Part shown: one piece after another, positions 47,951-59,963 of the stretch | Position numbering within the stretch: position 1 is the first letter of the stretch | Layout of the letters: every line of letters begins with the position of its first letter | Origin: Erinaceus europaeus | Taxonomy: Eukaryota > Chordata > Mammalia > Eulipotyphla > Erinaceidae | Direction: 5' to 3' | Length of the DNA stretch: 64,000 bases | NCBI RefSeq assembly: GCF_950295315.1 | Contig: NW_026647188.1 | Location: 558,001-622,000 of the forward strand | The notes under the pieces: model-generated | Told to the model about the DNA's origin: nothing | The model's input: the letters and a program-made list of their open reading frames with translations, nothing else | Databases searched by the model: none | Made by a program: the position numbers and the translations under genes

Positions 47951-48635
47951 ACTCATAGAGAAAATATACAGGTAATATACATGTATACATGTGTTGGTGT
48001 ATCCACTTTGTAAATAAATGTACATGCACTTTTGTTTATCTAGTGAAGCAGACCTGCAGGGGTCTACCTTTCTCTCACCCTTCTGTGTTTCCAGTCCTCT
48101 CTGCCTTTCTCTCTGTCCTATGCAAGGACAGTAACAGCAACAACAATGATAATAATAACCACAACAAAGTTCAGGCAACAAGGGCAGCCAAAGGGCAAAA
48201 CATGGTCTGCAGGAGCAGTGGGTTCGTGGTGCAGGCCCCTAGCCCTGACAATAACCCTGGAGGCAATCAATCAGTCAATCAATCAATCAATAGATAAAGA
48301 ATACACAAATAAAAAATGCAGGTATTATACATGTATACGTGTCTCTGTGTTTCTACTGAGTCAAATGAAAATGTGCTTTATTTATTTAGTGAAGCAGATC
48401 TTCAGGGGGCCTATCTTTCTCTCCCCCATCTCTCTTTAACCTCCTCTTTCCATTTTTCTCTGTTCTCCGCAAGGACAGTAACTATCACAACAACAATAAT
48501 AATATTATTAATAACCACAATATTCAAGACACAAGGGCAGCAAAAGGGGAAAAAATGGAACATAGGAGCAGTGGATTAGTGGTACTGGCACTGCGCTATG
48601 GCAATAACCCCTTGTGGCAATAAATAAATAAATAA
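47141..48635 (+). mobile_element. SINE cluster A-A'-B-C of unit 12
   Basis: SINE A 47141-47502, (CA)n(TA)n 47504-47568, A' 47664-47908 with TA 47910-47946, B 48042-48296 and C 48388-48635. C reads CAAGACACAAGG, as in unit 14. Confidence 0.8.
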
Positions 48636-48783
48636 TACAAGTAATAGACACGAATATGTCCCAGTGTGTGTTTCCACTGTGTAAACATAAAAGCACTTTT
48701 ATTTACTTATTTATATTTTATTTATTTCTTTCCTAGCCAAGAGAATTTCTTTTCACTGCTAAAAAAATGTCACATTAAGCTTA

Positions 48784-49024
48784 GCAGGTGGTGCCTCACC
48801 TGGTTAAGCACTCATGTTAAACTGTAGGAGGACCTGGGTTCAAGACCCTGGTTCCAACCTGCAGTGGGAAATCTTTACAAGTGGTGCACATGTGCTGCAG
48901 GTATCTCTCTGGTTCTCAAAATCTCTATCCCTCCCTTGTCTCTCAATTCTTGACTGTCCATTCCAAAAAATAAATCAAGATAATAGAAAGCAAAAAAAAA
49001 AAAAAAGAAGAAGAAGAAGAAGAA
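48784..49024 (+). mobile_element. SINE D of unit 12
   Basis: Pure (GAA)n tail as in unit 9; A and B boxes unchanged. Confidence 0.75.
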
Positions 49025-49291
49025 GGCAAAATGAAATATCCTAATATTTCAAGGGGCTGCTCAAAACAATGCTTTCCTTATTATGATCCTCACAGCATAC
49101 CATATTCAGAAAGGGAAAAGACACCGCGTTTCTTAAACCCAGTTTATTTAATACATTTATTCATTTATTTATTGAGGTGTTAATGTTTTACAATCGACAG
49201 AAGACTAGGGCTCTTATGCCAGAGGTCTCAAGTACCCCTAGATGGCTCTCTGCCTCTACAAAACCAGTCAATCAACCCGTGCATCACTCAT

Positions 49292-49371
49292 TCCTTCCAT
49301 CCATCCATCCATCCATCCATCCTTCCATCCATCCATCCATCCATCCATCCATCCATCCATCCATCCATCCA
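49292..49371. repeat. (TCCA)n array of unit 12
   Basis: 80 bases. Confidence 0.97.
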
Positions 49372-49512
49372 ACTATCCATTGACAATCAACCAAGCTAAG
49401 TACAAACGGAGATATAACCTTGAATGATAAAGACAGTCAAACCTGCACAGATACGTTGCCAACTGGGCAGTTTGGCTGAATAGGGCAGAGGAGCTGATCC
49501 AGGGAATGTGGT

Positions 49513-50263
49513 GGAGCGTGTGGGTGTGGGTGGGATGAGCAGGGGAGCCTGTGAGCTGGGTCACGTCAGGGACGCAGAGGGGTGGTGTGGGCAGCTGTCA
49601 AGGTGAAATGTCAAAAGCGCTCGAGCTGGTGATAAGGGCACCCGGAAGTGAGGAGAGAAAAGAGGAGCGGAGCGGACAGGAGAGGAGAGGAGAGGAGAGG
49701 AGAGGAGAGGACAGGAGAGGACAGGAGAGGACAGGAGAGGACAGGAGAGGAACTGAGAAAGCCACCTGGACAGAGGTAGCATACCGGCATCCAGCAAGGC
49801 AGGCAGGCATGTAGGTAGCTGTAGCCCGGGCTCCCAGGATCCTGGGCGCACCTCCTCCTTTGCTCTCTTGGCTGCCAGCCCCGAGGTCCGTCGTAGGTCA
49901 GCGCTGTCCTCCCGTTCTTCCGTCCCTCTGTGCCAGGGCCCAGGGGTCTGGTTGCTGCCGCTTGACATAGTGGCAGGACAGTTGGGCTGCCCAGTGCCAG
50001 TGCGCATGCGCACAGAATCCTGGGAGGGGGACATCACAGAGGGCTCCAGAGGTTGCTAGGCCACGAGGACCCCGCCCACCCAGTTGACCCCTAGGGAGTG
50101 GTGGTGGTGGCAGTGGTGGTGGCAGCAGCCATGACACCAACCCTGAACTTGATCTGAGGGGTGGTGGCCAGCCACCAGAGGCAGAGCCCCAGGCCAAAGC
50201 CAGCGCAGGTGGGCGGGGCTCTGAGGCAAGGGGCACGGTGGGGGCGTGTCTGGGGGCGGGGCC
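49513..50263. promoter_or_regulatory. Promoter-like block of unit 12 (G4 disrupted)
   Basis: The G4 region reads GTGGAGCGTG...GGTGGGATGAG, so the first and last G-runs are broken. ETS 49640-49650, polypurine array 49677-49751, NRF1 palindrome 50001-50012 and GC boxes up to 50263 are retained. Confidence 0.48.
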
Positions 50264-51650
50264 GGCATCTGACAGCCCAGGGCTGGGGTCCAAGGGCCAC
50301 CAGGCCCCTGTCCAAGCAAGTGCACTGACACACAGACAGACTGACTGACTGACAGCCCCCAACCCACAGACACCCCCCAGGGCCCTGGGAGCCCTGAGCT
50401 GCCCCGGATCTGGCGGGCAGCCACCTGGACACAGGCCTCCATAGTGGAGGCCCCTGTAGACCCCGTTGCCTGCTGACAGCGGCCCTCCTCCCCCTCCCTC
50501 TACCCCTCCCCCTCCCCTTCCTCATCCTCAGAGGGACTCACTCAGGGCCCTTGGCCTAGGCAAGCCAGGGCTGCTGCTGTGGCTGCTGCAGCTGCTATCC
50601 AGTGGGTGGGTGCAGGTATCTGGCCCTGTCAGTTCCTGATTCTTGGGACCTGCCTGCCTCCAGCTCCACCCACTCTCCAGTCCAGCCCCCTGCCCCTCCT
50701 CCGCAAGGATGCCCCCTTTTCCCCTTGCCCCCTGTCCCCTAGCTCCCCAACTGTCATCTACTGTTTGCCTCCTTTCCTGCCAGCCTGCTGCTGCCCTCCA
50801 GCCCTGGGGGCCCTGGGCCAGCCCAGCTGCCATCTGCACCATCCTGCAGGGGGACCTGCCCTAACGCCCTGCCACCACAGGCACACACAGCCCTGCACCT
50901 ATTCAGGGGCTCCCCTGCCTGCAGCCTGCCCCCCAAACAGTCTCCTTCTGCCCCTCAACCCCCTTCTAACCCCTGTCAGGGCCCCTCACACACACCTGGG
51001 CATGAGTATCCCACACATGCACATCTCTCCCCTCCCCCTCCACTCCATTTGCACTAAGGATGGGAAGAGTCTTTTTCTCTGGGTATCCCCAGAGGAGTTG
51101 GGTCTGCCCAATGTCCTGGGGAGCCGGAACTGCAAACAATCTACAATGTAACATTTGGATCTCAGGCAACCCAATCCCAAGTGCGCTGTGCAAGCCTAGG
51201 ACTGGCGAAAACACCCCACTCTGAGCACAAGGTCTGCCTGGGGCAGTGGCTCCTCCAGTGGACTCAGAGACAGGCAGAGGCAGACAGCGTTTTCAGGTTC
51301 AAAACCTGTACTTCCCAGAAGCTGGTACATCAGTAGGGTAAAAAAAAAAAAAAAGGCTTTTTTTTTTCCCCACTGCCTGACTCTCCTGTGTGATGCCTGT
51401 TTCTCAGTGAAACAAGGGAAAAAATCTTTTTGGGAGGGAGCAAGACCAAGATGCAGGCAGGTGGACTCCGTGGAGGGTGGATGGGTAGATGGACCATGCC
51501 CTGGCTCTAGAGCCCCAGCTGCTGTTCCAGGCGCTCCCTGATTCCAAAGATCCCCCTGTGGCTTCTCATGAGACTATTTCCAAGACTGATCCTCACGATA
51601 TTGAGGATTCAAAAAATAGACAGGTCATATTGGTGTAAAAAGGAAATCCA

Positions 51651-52016
51651 GGGAGGTTGGACGAATGTCAGAGGGTTAAGAGGTGGTGGAGGAAACGAGG
51701 GGACAGGCAGAAGGATCTGCGGTATGGCCCCCAGACCCCCACCTGCAGGGGAGTAGCTTTACAGGGGGTGAAGCAGATCTTCAGGGGCTCTATCTTTCAC
51801 TTCCCCCTCTGACTTTCCCCTCCCCTATCCCTTTATCTCTGTCCTATGCAAGGACAGTAACAACAACAACAACAATAAGAAGAAGAAGCACAACAATGAT
51901 CAAGCAACAAGGGCAGCAAAAGGAGAATAAATGGTCTGCAGGAGCAGTGGATTCCAGGTATATGTATGGAGCACCGGCAGTGACCCTGGAAGCAATAAAT
52001 AAATAAATAAATAAAT

Positions 52017-52086
<70 letters not shown>

Positions 52087-52772
52087 ACTCATAGAGAAAA
52101 TATACAGGTAATATACATGTATACATGTGTTGGTGTATCCACTTTGTAAATAAATGTACATGCACTTTTGTTTATCTAGTGAAGCAGACCTGCAGGGGTC
52201 TACCTTTCTCTCACCCTTCTGTGTTTCCAGTCCTCTCTCCCTTTCTCTCTGTCCTATGCAAGGACAGTAACAGCAACAACAACGATAATAATAACCCCAA
52301 CAAAGTTCAGGCAACAAGGGCAGCCAAAGGGGAAAACATGGTCTGCAGGAGCAGTGGGTTCGTGGTGCAGGCCCCTAGCCCTGACAATAACCCTGGAGGC
52401 AATCAATCAGTCAATCAATCAATCAATAGATAAAGAATACACAAATAAAAAATGCAGGTATTATACATGTATACGTGTCTCTGTGTTTCTACTGAGTCAA
52501 ATGAAAATGTGCTTTATTTATTTAGTGAAGCAGATCTTCAGGGGGCCTATCTTTCTCTCCCCCATCTCTCTTTAACCTCCTCTTTCCATTTTTCTCTGTT
52601 CTCCGCAAGGACAGTAACTATCACAACAACAATAATAATATTATTAATAACCACAATATTCAAGCCACAAGGGCAGCAAAAGGAGAATAAATGGTGTGCA
52701 GGAGCAGTGGATTCCAGGTATATGTATGGAGCACCGGCAGTGACCCTGGAAGCAATAAATAAATAAATAAAT

Positions 52773-52840
<68 letters not shown>

Positions 52841-53174
52841 ACTCATAGAGAAAATATACAGGTAATATACATGTATTCATGTGTTGGTGTATCCACTTTG
52901 TAAATAAATGTACATGCACTTTTGTTTATCTAGTGAAGCAGACCTGCAGGGGTCTACCTTTCTCTCACCCTTCTGTGTTTCCAGTCCTCTCTCCCTTTCT
53001 CTCTATCCTATGCAAGTACAGTAACAACAACAACAACAATAAGAAGAAGAAGCACAACAATGATCAAGCAACAAGGGCAGCAAAAGGAGAATAAATGGTC
53101 TGCAGGAGCAGTGGATTCCAGGTATATGTACGGAGCACCGGCAGTGACCCTGGAGGCAATAAATAAATAAATAA

Positions 53175-53218
<44 letters not shown>

Positions 53219-53907
53219 ACTCATAGAGAAAATATACAGGTAATATACATGTATACATGTGTTGGTGTATCCACTTTGTAAATAAATGTACATGCACTTT
53301 TGTTTATCTAGTGAAGCAGACCTGCAGGGGTCTACCTTTCTCTCACCCTTCTGTGTTTCCTTCCAGTCCTCTCTCCCTTTCTCTCTGTCCTATGCAAGGA
53401 CAGTAACAGCAACAACAACGATAATAATAACCACAACAAAGTTCAGGCAACAAGGGCAGCCAAAGGGGAAAACATGGTCTGCAGGAGCAGTGGGTTCGTG
53501 GTGCAGGCCCCTAGCCCTGACAATAACCCTGGAGGCAATCAATCAGTCAATCAATCAATCAATAGATAAACAATACACAAATAAAAAATGCAGGTATTAT
53601 ACATGTATACGTGTCTCTGTGTTTCTACTGAGTCAAATGAATATGTGCTTTATTTATTTAGTGAAGCAGATCTTCAGGGGGCCTATCTTTCTCTCCCCCA
53701 TCTCTCTTTAACCTCCTCTTCCCATTTTTCTCTGTTCTCCGCAAGGACAGTAACTATCACAACAACAATAATAATATTATTAATAACCACAATATTCAAG
53801 CCACAAGGGCAGCAAAAGGGGAAAAAATGGAACATAGGAGCAGTGGATTAGTGGTACTGGCACTGCGCTATGGCAATAACCCCTTGTGGCAATAAATAAA
53901 TAAATAA
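51651..53907 (+). mobile_element. Expanded SINE cluster A-B-C/A-A'-B-C of unit 13
   Basis: SINE A 51651-52016, (CA)n(TA)n 52018-52082, B 52178-52432, hybrid C/A 52524-52772 with the switch within 52667-52683, (CA)n(TA)n 52774-52837, A' 52932-53176 with TA 53178-53214, second B 53310-53568 and second C 53660-53907. The second B has a TTCC tandem duplication (GTTTCCTTCCAGTCC near 53357-53364). A' has AAGTACAGTAAC in place of AAGGACAGTAAC. Confidence 0.82.
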
Positions 53908-54055
53908 TACAAGTAATAGACAAGAATATGTCCCAGTGTGTGTTTCCACTGTGTAAACATAAAAGCACTTTTATTTACTTATTTATATTTTATTTATTTC
54001 TTTCCTAGCCAAGAGAATTTCTTTTCACTGCTAAAAAAATGTCACATTAAGCTTA

Positions 54056-54290
54056 GCAGGTGGTGCCTCACCTGGTTAAGCATTCATGTTAAACTGTAGG
54101 AGGACCTGGGTTCAAGACCCTGGTTCCAACCTGCAGTGGGAAATCTTTACAAGTGGTGCACATGTGCTGCAGGTATCTCTCTGGTTCTCAAAATCTCTAT
54201 CCCTCCCTTGTCTCTCAATTCTTGACTGTCCATTCCAAAAAATAAATCAAGATAATAGAAAGCAAAAAAAAAAAAAAGAAGAAGGAGAAG
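54056..54290 (+). mobile_element. SINE D of unit 13
   Basis: AAGCATTCATG follows the A box; GAAGAAGGAGAAG tail. Confidence 0.75.
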
Positions 54291-54552
54291 GCAAAATGAA
54301 ATATCCTAATATTTCAAGGGGCTGCTCAAAACAATGCTTTCCTTATTATGATCCTCACAGCATACCATATTCAGAAAGGGAAAAGACACCGCGTTTCTTA
54401 AACCCAGTTTATTTCATACATTTATTCATTTATTTATTGAGGTGTTAATGTTTTACAATCGACAGAAGACTAGGGCTCTTATGCCAGAGGTCTCAAGTAC
54501 CCCTAGATGGCTCTCTGCCTCTACAAAACCAGTCAATCAACCCGTGCATCAC

Positions 54553-54616
54553 TCCATCCTTCCATCCATCCATCCATCCTTCCATCCATCCATCCATCCA
54601 TCCATCCATCCATCCA
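54553..54616. repeat. (TCCA)n array of unit 13
   Basis: 64 bases with two TCCT interruptions. Confidence 0.97.
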
Positions 54617-54733
54617 ACTATCCATTGACAATCAACCAAGCTAAGTACAAACGGAGATATAACCTGCACAGATACGTTGCCAACTGGGCAGTTTGGCTGA
54701 ATAGGGCAGAGGAGCTGATCCAGGGAATGTGGT

Positions 54734-55489
54734 GGGGCGTGTGGGTGTGGGTGGGGTGAGCAGGGGAGCCTGTGAGCTGGGTCACGTCAGGGACTCGGAG
54801 GGGTGGTGTGGGCAGCTGTCAAGGTGAAATGTCAAAAGCGCTCGAGCTGGTGATAAGGGCACCCGGAAGTGAGGAGAGAAAAGAGGAGCGGAGCGGAGCG
54901 GACAGGAGAGGAGAGGAGAGGACAGGAGAGGAGAGGAGAGGAGAGGACAGGAGAGGACAGGAGAGGACAGGAGAGGAACTGAGAAAGCCACCTGGACAGA
55001 GGTAGCATACCGGCATCCAGCAAGGCAGGCAGGCATGTAGGTAGCTGTAGCCCGGGCTCCCTGGCTCCTGGGCGCACCTCCTCCTTTGCTCTCTTGGCTG
55101 CCAGCCCCGAGGTCCGTCGTAGGTCAGCGCTGTCCTCCCGTTCTTCCGTCCCTCTGTGCCAAGGCCCAGGGGTCTGGTTGCTGCCGCTTGACATAGTGGC
55201 AGGACAGTTGGGCTGCCCAGTGCCAGTGCGCATGCGCACAGAATCCTGGGAGGGGGACATCACAGAGGGCTCCAGAGGTTGCTAGGCCACGAGGACCCCG
55301 CCCACCCAGTTGACCCCTAGGGAGTGGTGGTGGTGGCAGTGGTGGTGGCAGCAGCCATGACACCCACCCTGAACTTGATCTGAGGGGTGGTGGCCAGCCA
55401 CCAGAGCCAGAGCCCCAGGCCAAAGCCAGCGCAGGTGGGCGGGGCTCTGAGGCAAGGGGCACGGTGGGGGCGTGTCTGGGGGCGGGGCC
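54734..55489. promoter_or_regulatory. Promoter-like block of unit 13
   Basis: G4 motif from 54734, ETS 54861-54871, polypurine array 54903-54977, NRF1 palindrome 55227-55238 and GC boxes up to 55489. GGGACTCGG replaces GGGACGCGG. Confidence 0.5.
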
Positions 55490-56882
55490 GGCATCTGACA
55501 GCCCAGGGCTGGGGTCCAAGGGCCGCCAGGCCCCTGTCCAAGCAAGTGCACTGACACACAGACAGACTGACTGACTGACAGCCCCCAACCCACAGACACC
55601 CCCCAGGGCCCTGGGAGCCCTGAGCTGCCCCGGATCTGGCGGGCAGCCACCTGGACACAGGCCTCCATAGTGGAGGCCCCTGTAGACCCCGTTGCCTGCT
55701 GACAGCGGCCCTCCTCCCCCTCCCTCTACCCCTCCCCCTCCCCTTCCTCATCCTCAGAGGGACTCACTCAGGGCCCTTGGCCTAGGCAAGCCAGGGCTGC
55801 TGCTGTGGCTGCTGCAGCTGCTATCCAGTGGGTGGGTGCAGGTATCTGGCCCTGTCAGTTCCTGATTCTTGGGACCTGCCTGCCTCCAGCTCCACCCACT
55901 CTCCAGTCCAGCCCCCTGCCCCTCCTCCGCAAGGATGCCCCCTTTTCCCCTTGCCCCCTGTCCCCTAGCTCCCCAACTGTCATCTACTGTTTGCCTCCTT
56001 TCCTGCCAGCCTGCTGCTGCCCTCCAGCCATGGGGGCCCTGGGCCAGCCCAGCTGCCATCTGCACCATCCTGCAGGGGGACCTGCCCTAACGCCCTGCCA
56101 CCACAGGCACACACAGCCCTGCACCTATTCAGGGGCTCCCCTGCCTGCAGCCTGCCCCCCAAACAGTCTCCTTCTGCCCCTCAACCCCCTTCTAACCCCT
56201 GTCAGGGCCCCTCACACACACCTGGGCATGAGTATCCCACACATGCACATCTCTCCCCTCCCCCTCCACTCCATTTGCACTAAGGATGGGAAGAGTCTTT
56301 TTCTCTGGGTATCCCCAGAGGAGTTGGGTCTGTCCAATGTCCTGGGGAGCCGGAACTGCAAACAATCTACAATGTAACATTGGGATCTCAGGCAACCCAA
56401 TCCCAAGTGCGCTGTGCAAGCCTAGGACTGGCGAAAACACCCCACTCTGAGCACAAGGTCTGCCTGGGGCAGTGGCTCCTCCAGTGGACTCAGAGACAGG
56501 CAGAGGCAGACAGCGTTTTCAGGTTCAAAACCTGTACTTCCCAGAAGCTGGTCCATCAGTAGGGTAAAAAAAAAAAAAAAAAAAAGGCTTTTTTTTTTCC
56601 CCACTGCCTGACTCTCCTGTGTGATGCCTGTTTCTCAGTGAAACAAGGGAAAAAAATCTTTTTGGGAGGGAGCAAGACCAAGATGCAGGCAGGTGGACTC
56701 CGTGGAGGGTGGATGGGTAGATGGACCATGCCCTGGCTCTAGAGCCCCAGCTGCTGTTCCAGGCGCTCTCTGATTCCAGAGATCACCCTGTGGCTTCTCA
56801 TGAGACTATTTGCAAGACTGATCCTCACGATATTGAGGATTCAAAAAATAGACAGGTCATATTGGTGTAAAAAGGAAATCCA

Positions 56883-57244
56883 GGGAGGTTGGACGAATGT
56901 CAGAGGGTTAAGAGGTGGTGGAGGAAACGAGGGGACAGGCAGAAGGATCTGCGGTATGGCCCCCAGACCCCCACCTGCAGGGGAGTAGCTTTACAGGGGG
57001 TGAAGCAGATCTTCAGGGGCTCTATCTTTCACTACCCCCTCTGACTTTCCCCTCCCCTATCCATTTCTCTCTGTCCTATGCAAGGACAGTAACAACAACA
57101 ACAACAATAAGAAGAAAAAGCACAACAATGATCAAGCAACAAGGGCAGCAAAAGGAGAATAAATGGTGTGCAGGAGCAGTGGATTCCAGGTATATGTATG
57201 GAGCACCGGCAGTGACCCTGGAAGCAATAAATAAATAAATAAAT

Positions 57245-57316
<72 letters not shown>

Positions 57317-58369
57317 ACTCATAGAGAAAATATACAGGTAATATACATGTATTCATGTGTTGGTGTATCCACTTTGTAAATAAATGTACATGCACTTTTG
57401 TTTATCTAGTGAAGCAGACCTGCAGGGGTCTACCTTTCTCTCACCCTTCTGTGTTTCCAGTCCTCTCTCCCTTTCTCTCTGTCCTATGCAAGGACAGTAA
57501 CAACAACAACAACAATAAGAAGAAGAAGCACAACAATGATCAAGCAACAAGGGCAGCAAAAGGAGAATAAATGGTCTGCAGGAGCAGTGGATTCCAGGTA
57601 TATGTACGGAGCACCGGCAGTGACCCTGGAAGCAATAAATAAATAAATAAATACATATATATATATATATATATATATATGAAAACTCATAGAGAAAATA
57701 TACAGGTAATATACATGTATACATGTGTTGGTGTATCCACTTTGTAAATAAATGTACATGCACTTTTGTTTATCTAGTGAAGCAGACCTGCAGGGGTCTA
57801 CCTTTCTCTCACCCTTCTGTGTTTCCAGTCCTCTCTCCCTTTCTCTCTGTCCTATGCAAGGACAGTAACAGCAACAACAACGATAATAATAACCACAACA
57901 AAGTTCAGGCAACAAGGGCAGCCAAAGGGGAAAACATGGTCTGCAGGAGCAGTGGGTTCGTGGTGCAGGCCCCTAGCCCTGACAATAACCCTGGAGGCAA
58001 TCAATCAGTCAATCAATCAATCAATAGATAAAGAATACACAAATAAAAAATGCAGGTATTATACATGTATACGTGTCTCTGTGTTTCTACTGAGTCAAAT
58101 GAAAATGTGCTTTATTTATTTAGTGAAGCAGATCTTCAGGGGGCCTATCTTTCTCTCCCCCATCTCTCTTTAACCTCCTCTTTCCATTTTTCTCTGTTCT
58201 CCGCAAGGACAGTAACTATCACAACAACAATAATAATATTATTAATAACCACAATATTCAAGACACAAGGGCAGCAAAAGGGGAAAAAATGGAACATAGG
58301 AGCAGTGGATTAGTGGTACTGGCACTGCGCTATGGCAATAACCCCTTGTGGCAATAAATAAATAAATAA
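56883..58369 (+). mobile_element. SINE cluster A-A'-B-C of unit 14
   Basis: SINE A 56883-57244, (CA)n(TA)n 57246-57312, A' 57408-57652 with TA 57654-57680, B 57776-58030 and C 58122-58369. Confidence 0.8.
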
Positions 58370-58516
58370 TACAAGTAATAGACAAGAATATGTCCCAGTG
58401 TGTGTTTCCACTGCGTAAACATAAAAGCACTTTTATTTACTTATTTATATTTTATTTATTTCTTTCCTAGCCAAGAGAATTTCTTTTCACTGCTAAAAAA
58501 AGTCACATTAAGCTTA

Positions 58517-58756
58517 GCAGGTGGTGCCTCACCTGGTTAAGCACTCATGTTAAACTGTAGGAGGACCTGGGTTCAAGACCCTGGTTCCAACCTGCAGTGG
58601 GAAATCTTTACAAGTGGTGCACATGTGCTGCAGGTATCTCTCTGGTTCTCAAAATCTCTATCCCTCCCTTGTCTCTCAATTCTTGACTGTCCATTCCAAA
58701 AAATAAATCAAGATAATAGAAAGCAAAAAAAAAAAAAAAAAAAGAAGAAGGAGAAG
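58517..58756 (+). mobile_element. SINE D of unit 14
   Basis: Long poly-A run and GAAGAAGGAGAAG tail. The sequence just before it lacks one T (AAAAAAAGTCAC). Confidence 0.75.
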
Positions 58757-59018
58757 GCAAAATGAAATATCCTAATATTTCAAGGGGCTGCTCAAAACAA
58801 TGCTTTCCTTATTATGATCCTCACAGCATACCATATTCAGAAAGGGAAAAGACACCGCGTTTCTTAAACCCAGTTTATTTAATACATTTATTCATTTATT
58901 TATTGAGGTGTTAATGTTTTACAATCGACAGAAGACTAGGGCTCTTATGCCAGAGGTCTCAAGTACCCCTAGATGGCTCTCTGCCTCTACAAAACCAATC
59001 AATCAACCCGTGCATCAC

Positions 59019-59090
59019 TCCATCCTTCCATCCATCCATCCATCCTTCCATCCATCCATCCATCCATCCATCCATCCATCCATCCATCCA
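59019..59090. repeat. (TCCA)n array of unit 14
   Basis: 72 bases. Confidence 0.97.
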
Positions 59091-59207
59091 ACTATCCATT
59101 GACAATCAACCAAGCTAAGTACAAACGGAGATATAACCTGCACAGATACGTTGCCAACTGGGCAGTTTGGCTGAATAGGGCAGAGGAGCTGATCCAGGGA
59201 ATGTGGT

Positions 59208-59963
59208 GGGGCGTGTGGGTGTGGGTGGGGTGAGCAGGGGAGCCTGTGAGCTGGGTCACGTCAGGGACGTGGAGGGGTGGTGTGGGCAGCTGTCAAGGTG
59301 AAATGTCAAAAGCGCTCGAGCTGGTGATAAGGGCACCCGGAAGTCAGGAGAGAAAAGAGGAGCGGAGCGGAGCGGACAGGAGAGGAGAGGAGAGGACAGG
59401 AGAGGAGAGGAGAGGAGAGGACAGGAGAGGACAGGAGAGGACAGGAGAGGAACTGAGAAAGCCACCTGGACAGAGGTAGCATACCGGCATCCAGCAAGGC
59501 AGGCAGGCATGTAGGTAGCTGTAGCCCGGGCTCCCTGGCTCCTGGGCGCACCTCCTCCTTTGCTCTCTTGGCTGCCAGCCCTGAGGTCCGTCGTAGGTCA
59601 GCGCTGTCCTCCCGTTCTTCCGTCCCTCTGTGCCAGGGCCCAGGGGTCTGGTTGCTGCCGCTTGACATAGTGGCAGGACAGTTGGGCTGCCCAGTGCCAG
59701 TGCGCATGCGCACAGAATCCTGGGAGGGGGACATCACAGAGGGCTCCAGAGGTTGCTAGGCCACGAGGACCCCGCCCACCCAGTTGACCCCTAGGGAGTG
59801 GTGGTGGTGGCAGTGGTGGTGGCAGCAGCCATGACACCCACCCTGAACTTGATCTGAGGGGTGGTGGCCAGCCACCAGAGCCAGAGCCCCAGGCCAAAGC
59901 CAGCGCAGGTGGGCGGGGCTCTGAGGCAAGGGGCACGGTGGGGGCGTGTCTGGGGGCGGGGCC
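59208..59963. promoter_or_regulatory. Promoter-like block of unit 14 (ETS variant)
   Basis: G4 motif from 59208. The ETS site 59335-59345 ends GGAAGTC, as in unit 3. Polypurine array 59377-59451, NRF1 palindrome 59701-59712 and GC boxes up to 59963. GGGACGTGG shows CpG to TpG change. Confidence 0.48.

Larger units (their letters stand above)
47058..51567 (+). repeat. Macrosatellite unit 12 (long class, 4510 bp; trimer copy of unit 9)
   Basis: It shares AGAAGATGAAGC, CTGTTTTTCCAG, CCATGTATATG, the CACTCATTCC entry to the TCCA array, the 24-base insertion (49420-49443) and GGTACATCAG with unit 9. The spacer after SINE A reads GTAAATGAATG, a private change. Terminal A-run 51340-51354 with GGC. 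Confidence 0.95.
51568..56799 (+). repeat. Macrosatellite unit 13 (5232 bp, chimeric)
   Basis: The first 1.1 kb matches unit 10 (CCTTTATCTCTG, longer AAAT tail, ATAACCCCAACAAAG). It then switches inside SINE C to a unit 14-like SINE A and continues as a long-class unit. From the switch point, 4133 bases remain to the next unit; the equivalent distance in unit 14 is 4132. The unit is thus 1099 + 4133 bases. Terminal A-run 56566-56585. Confidence 0.93.
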
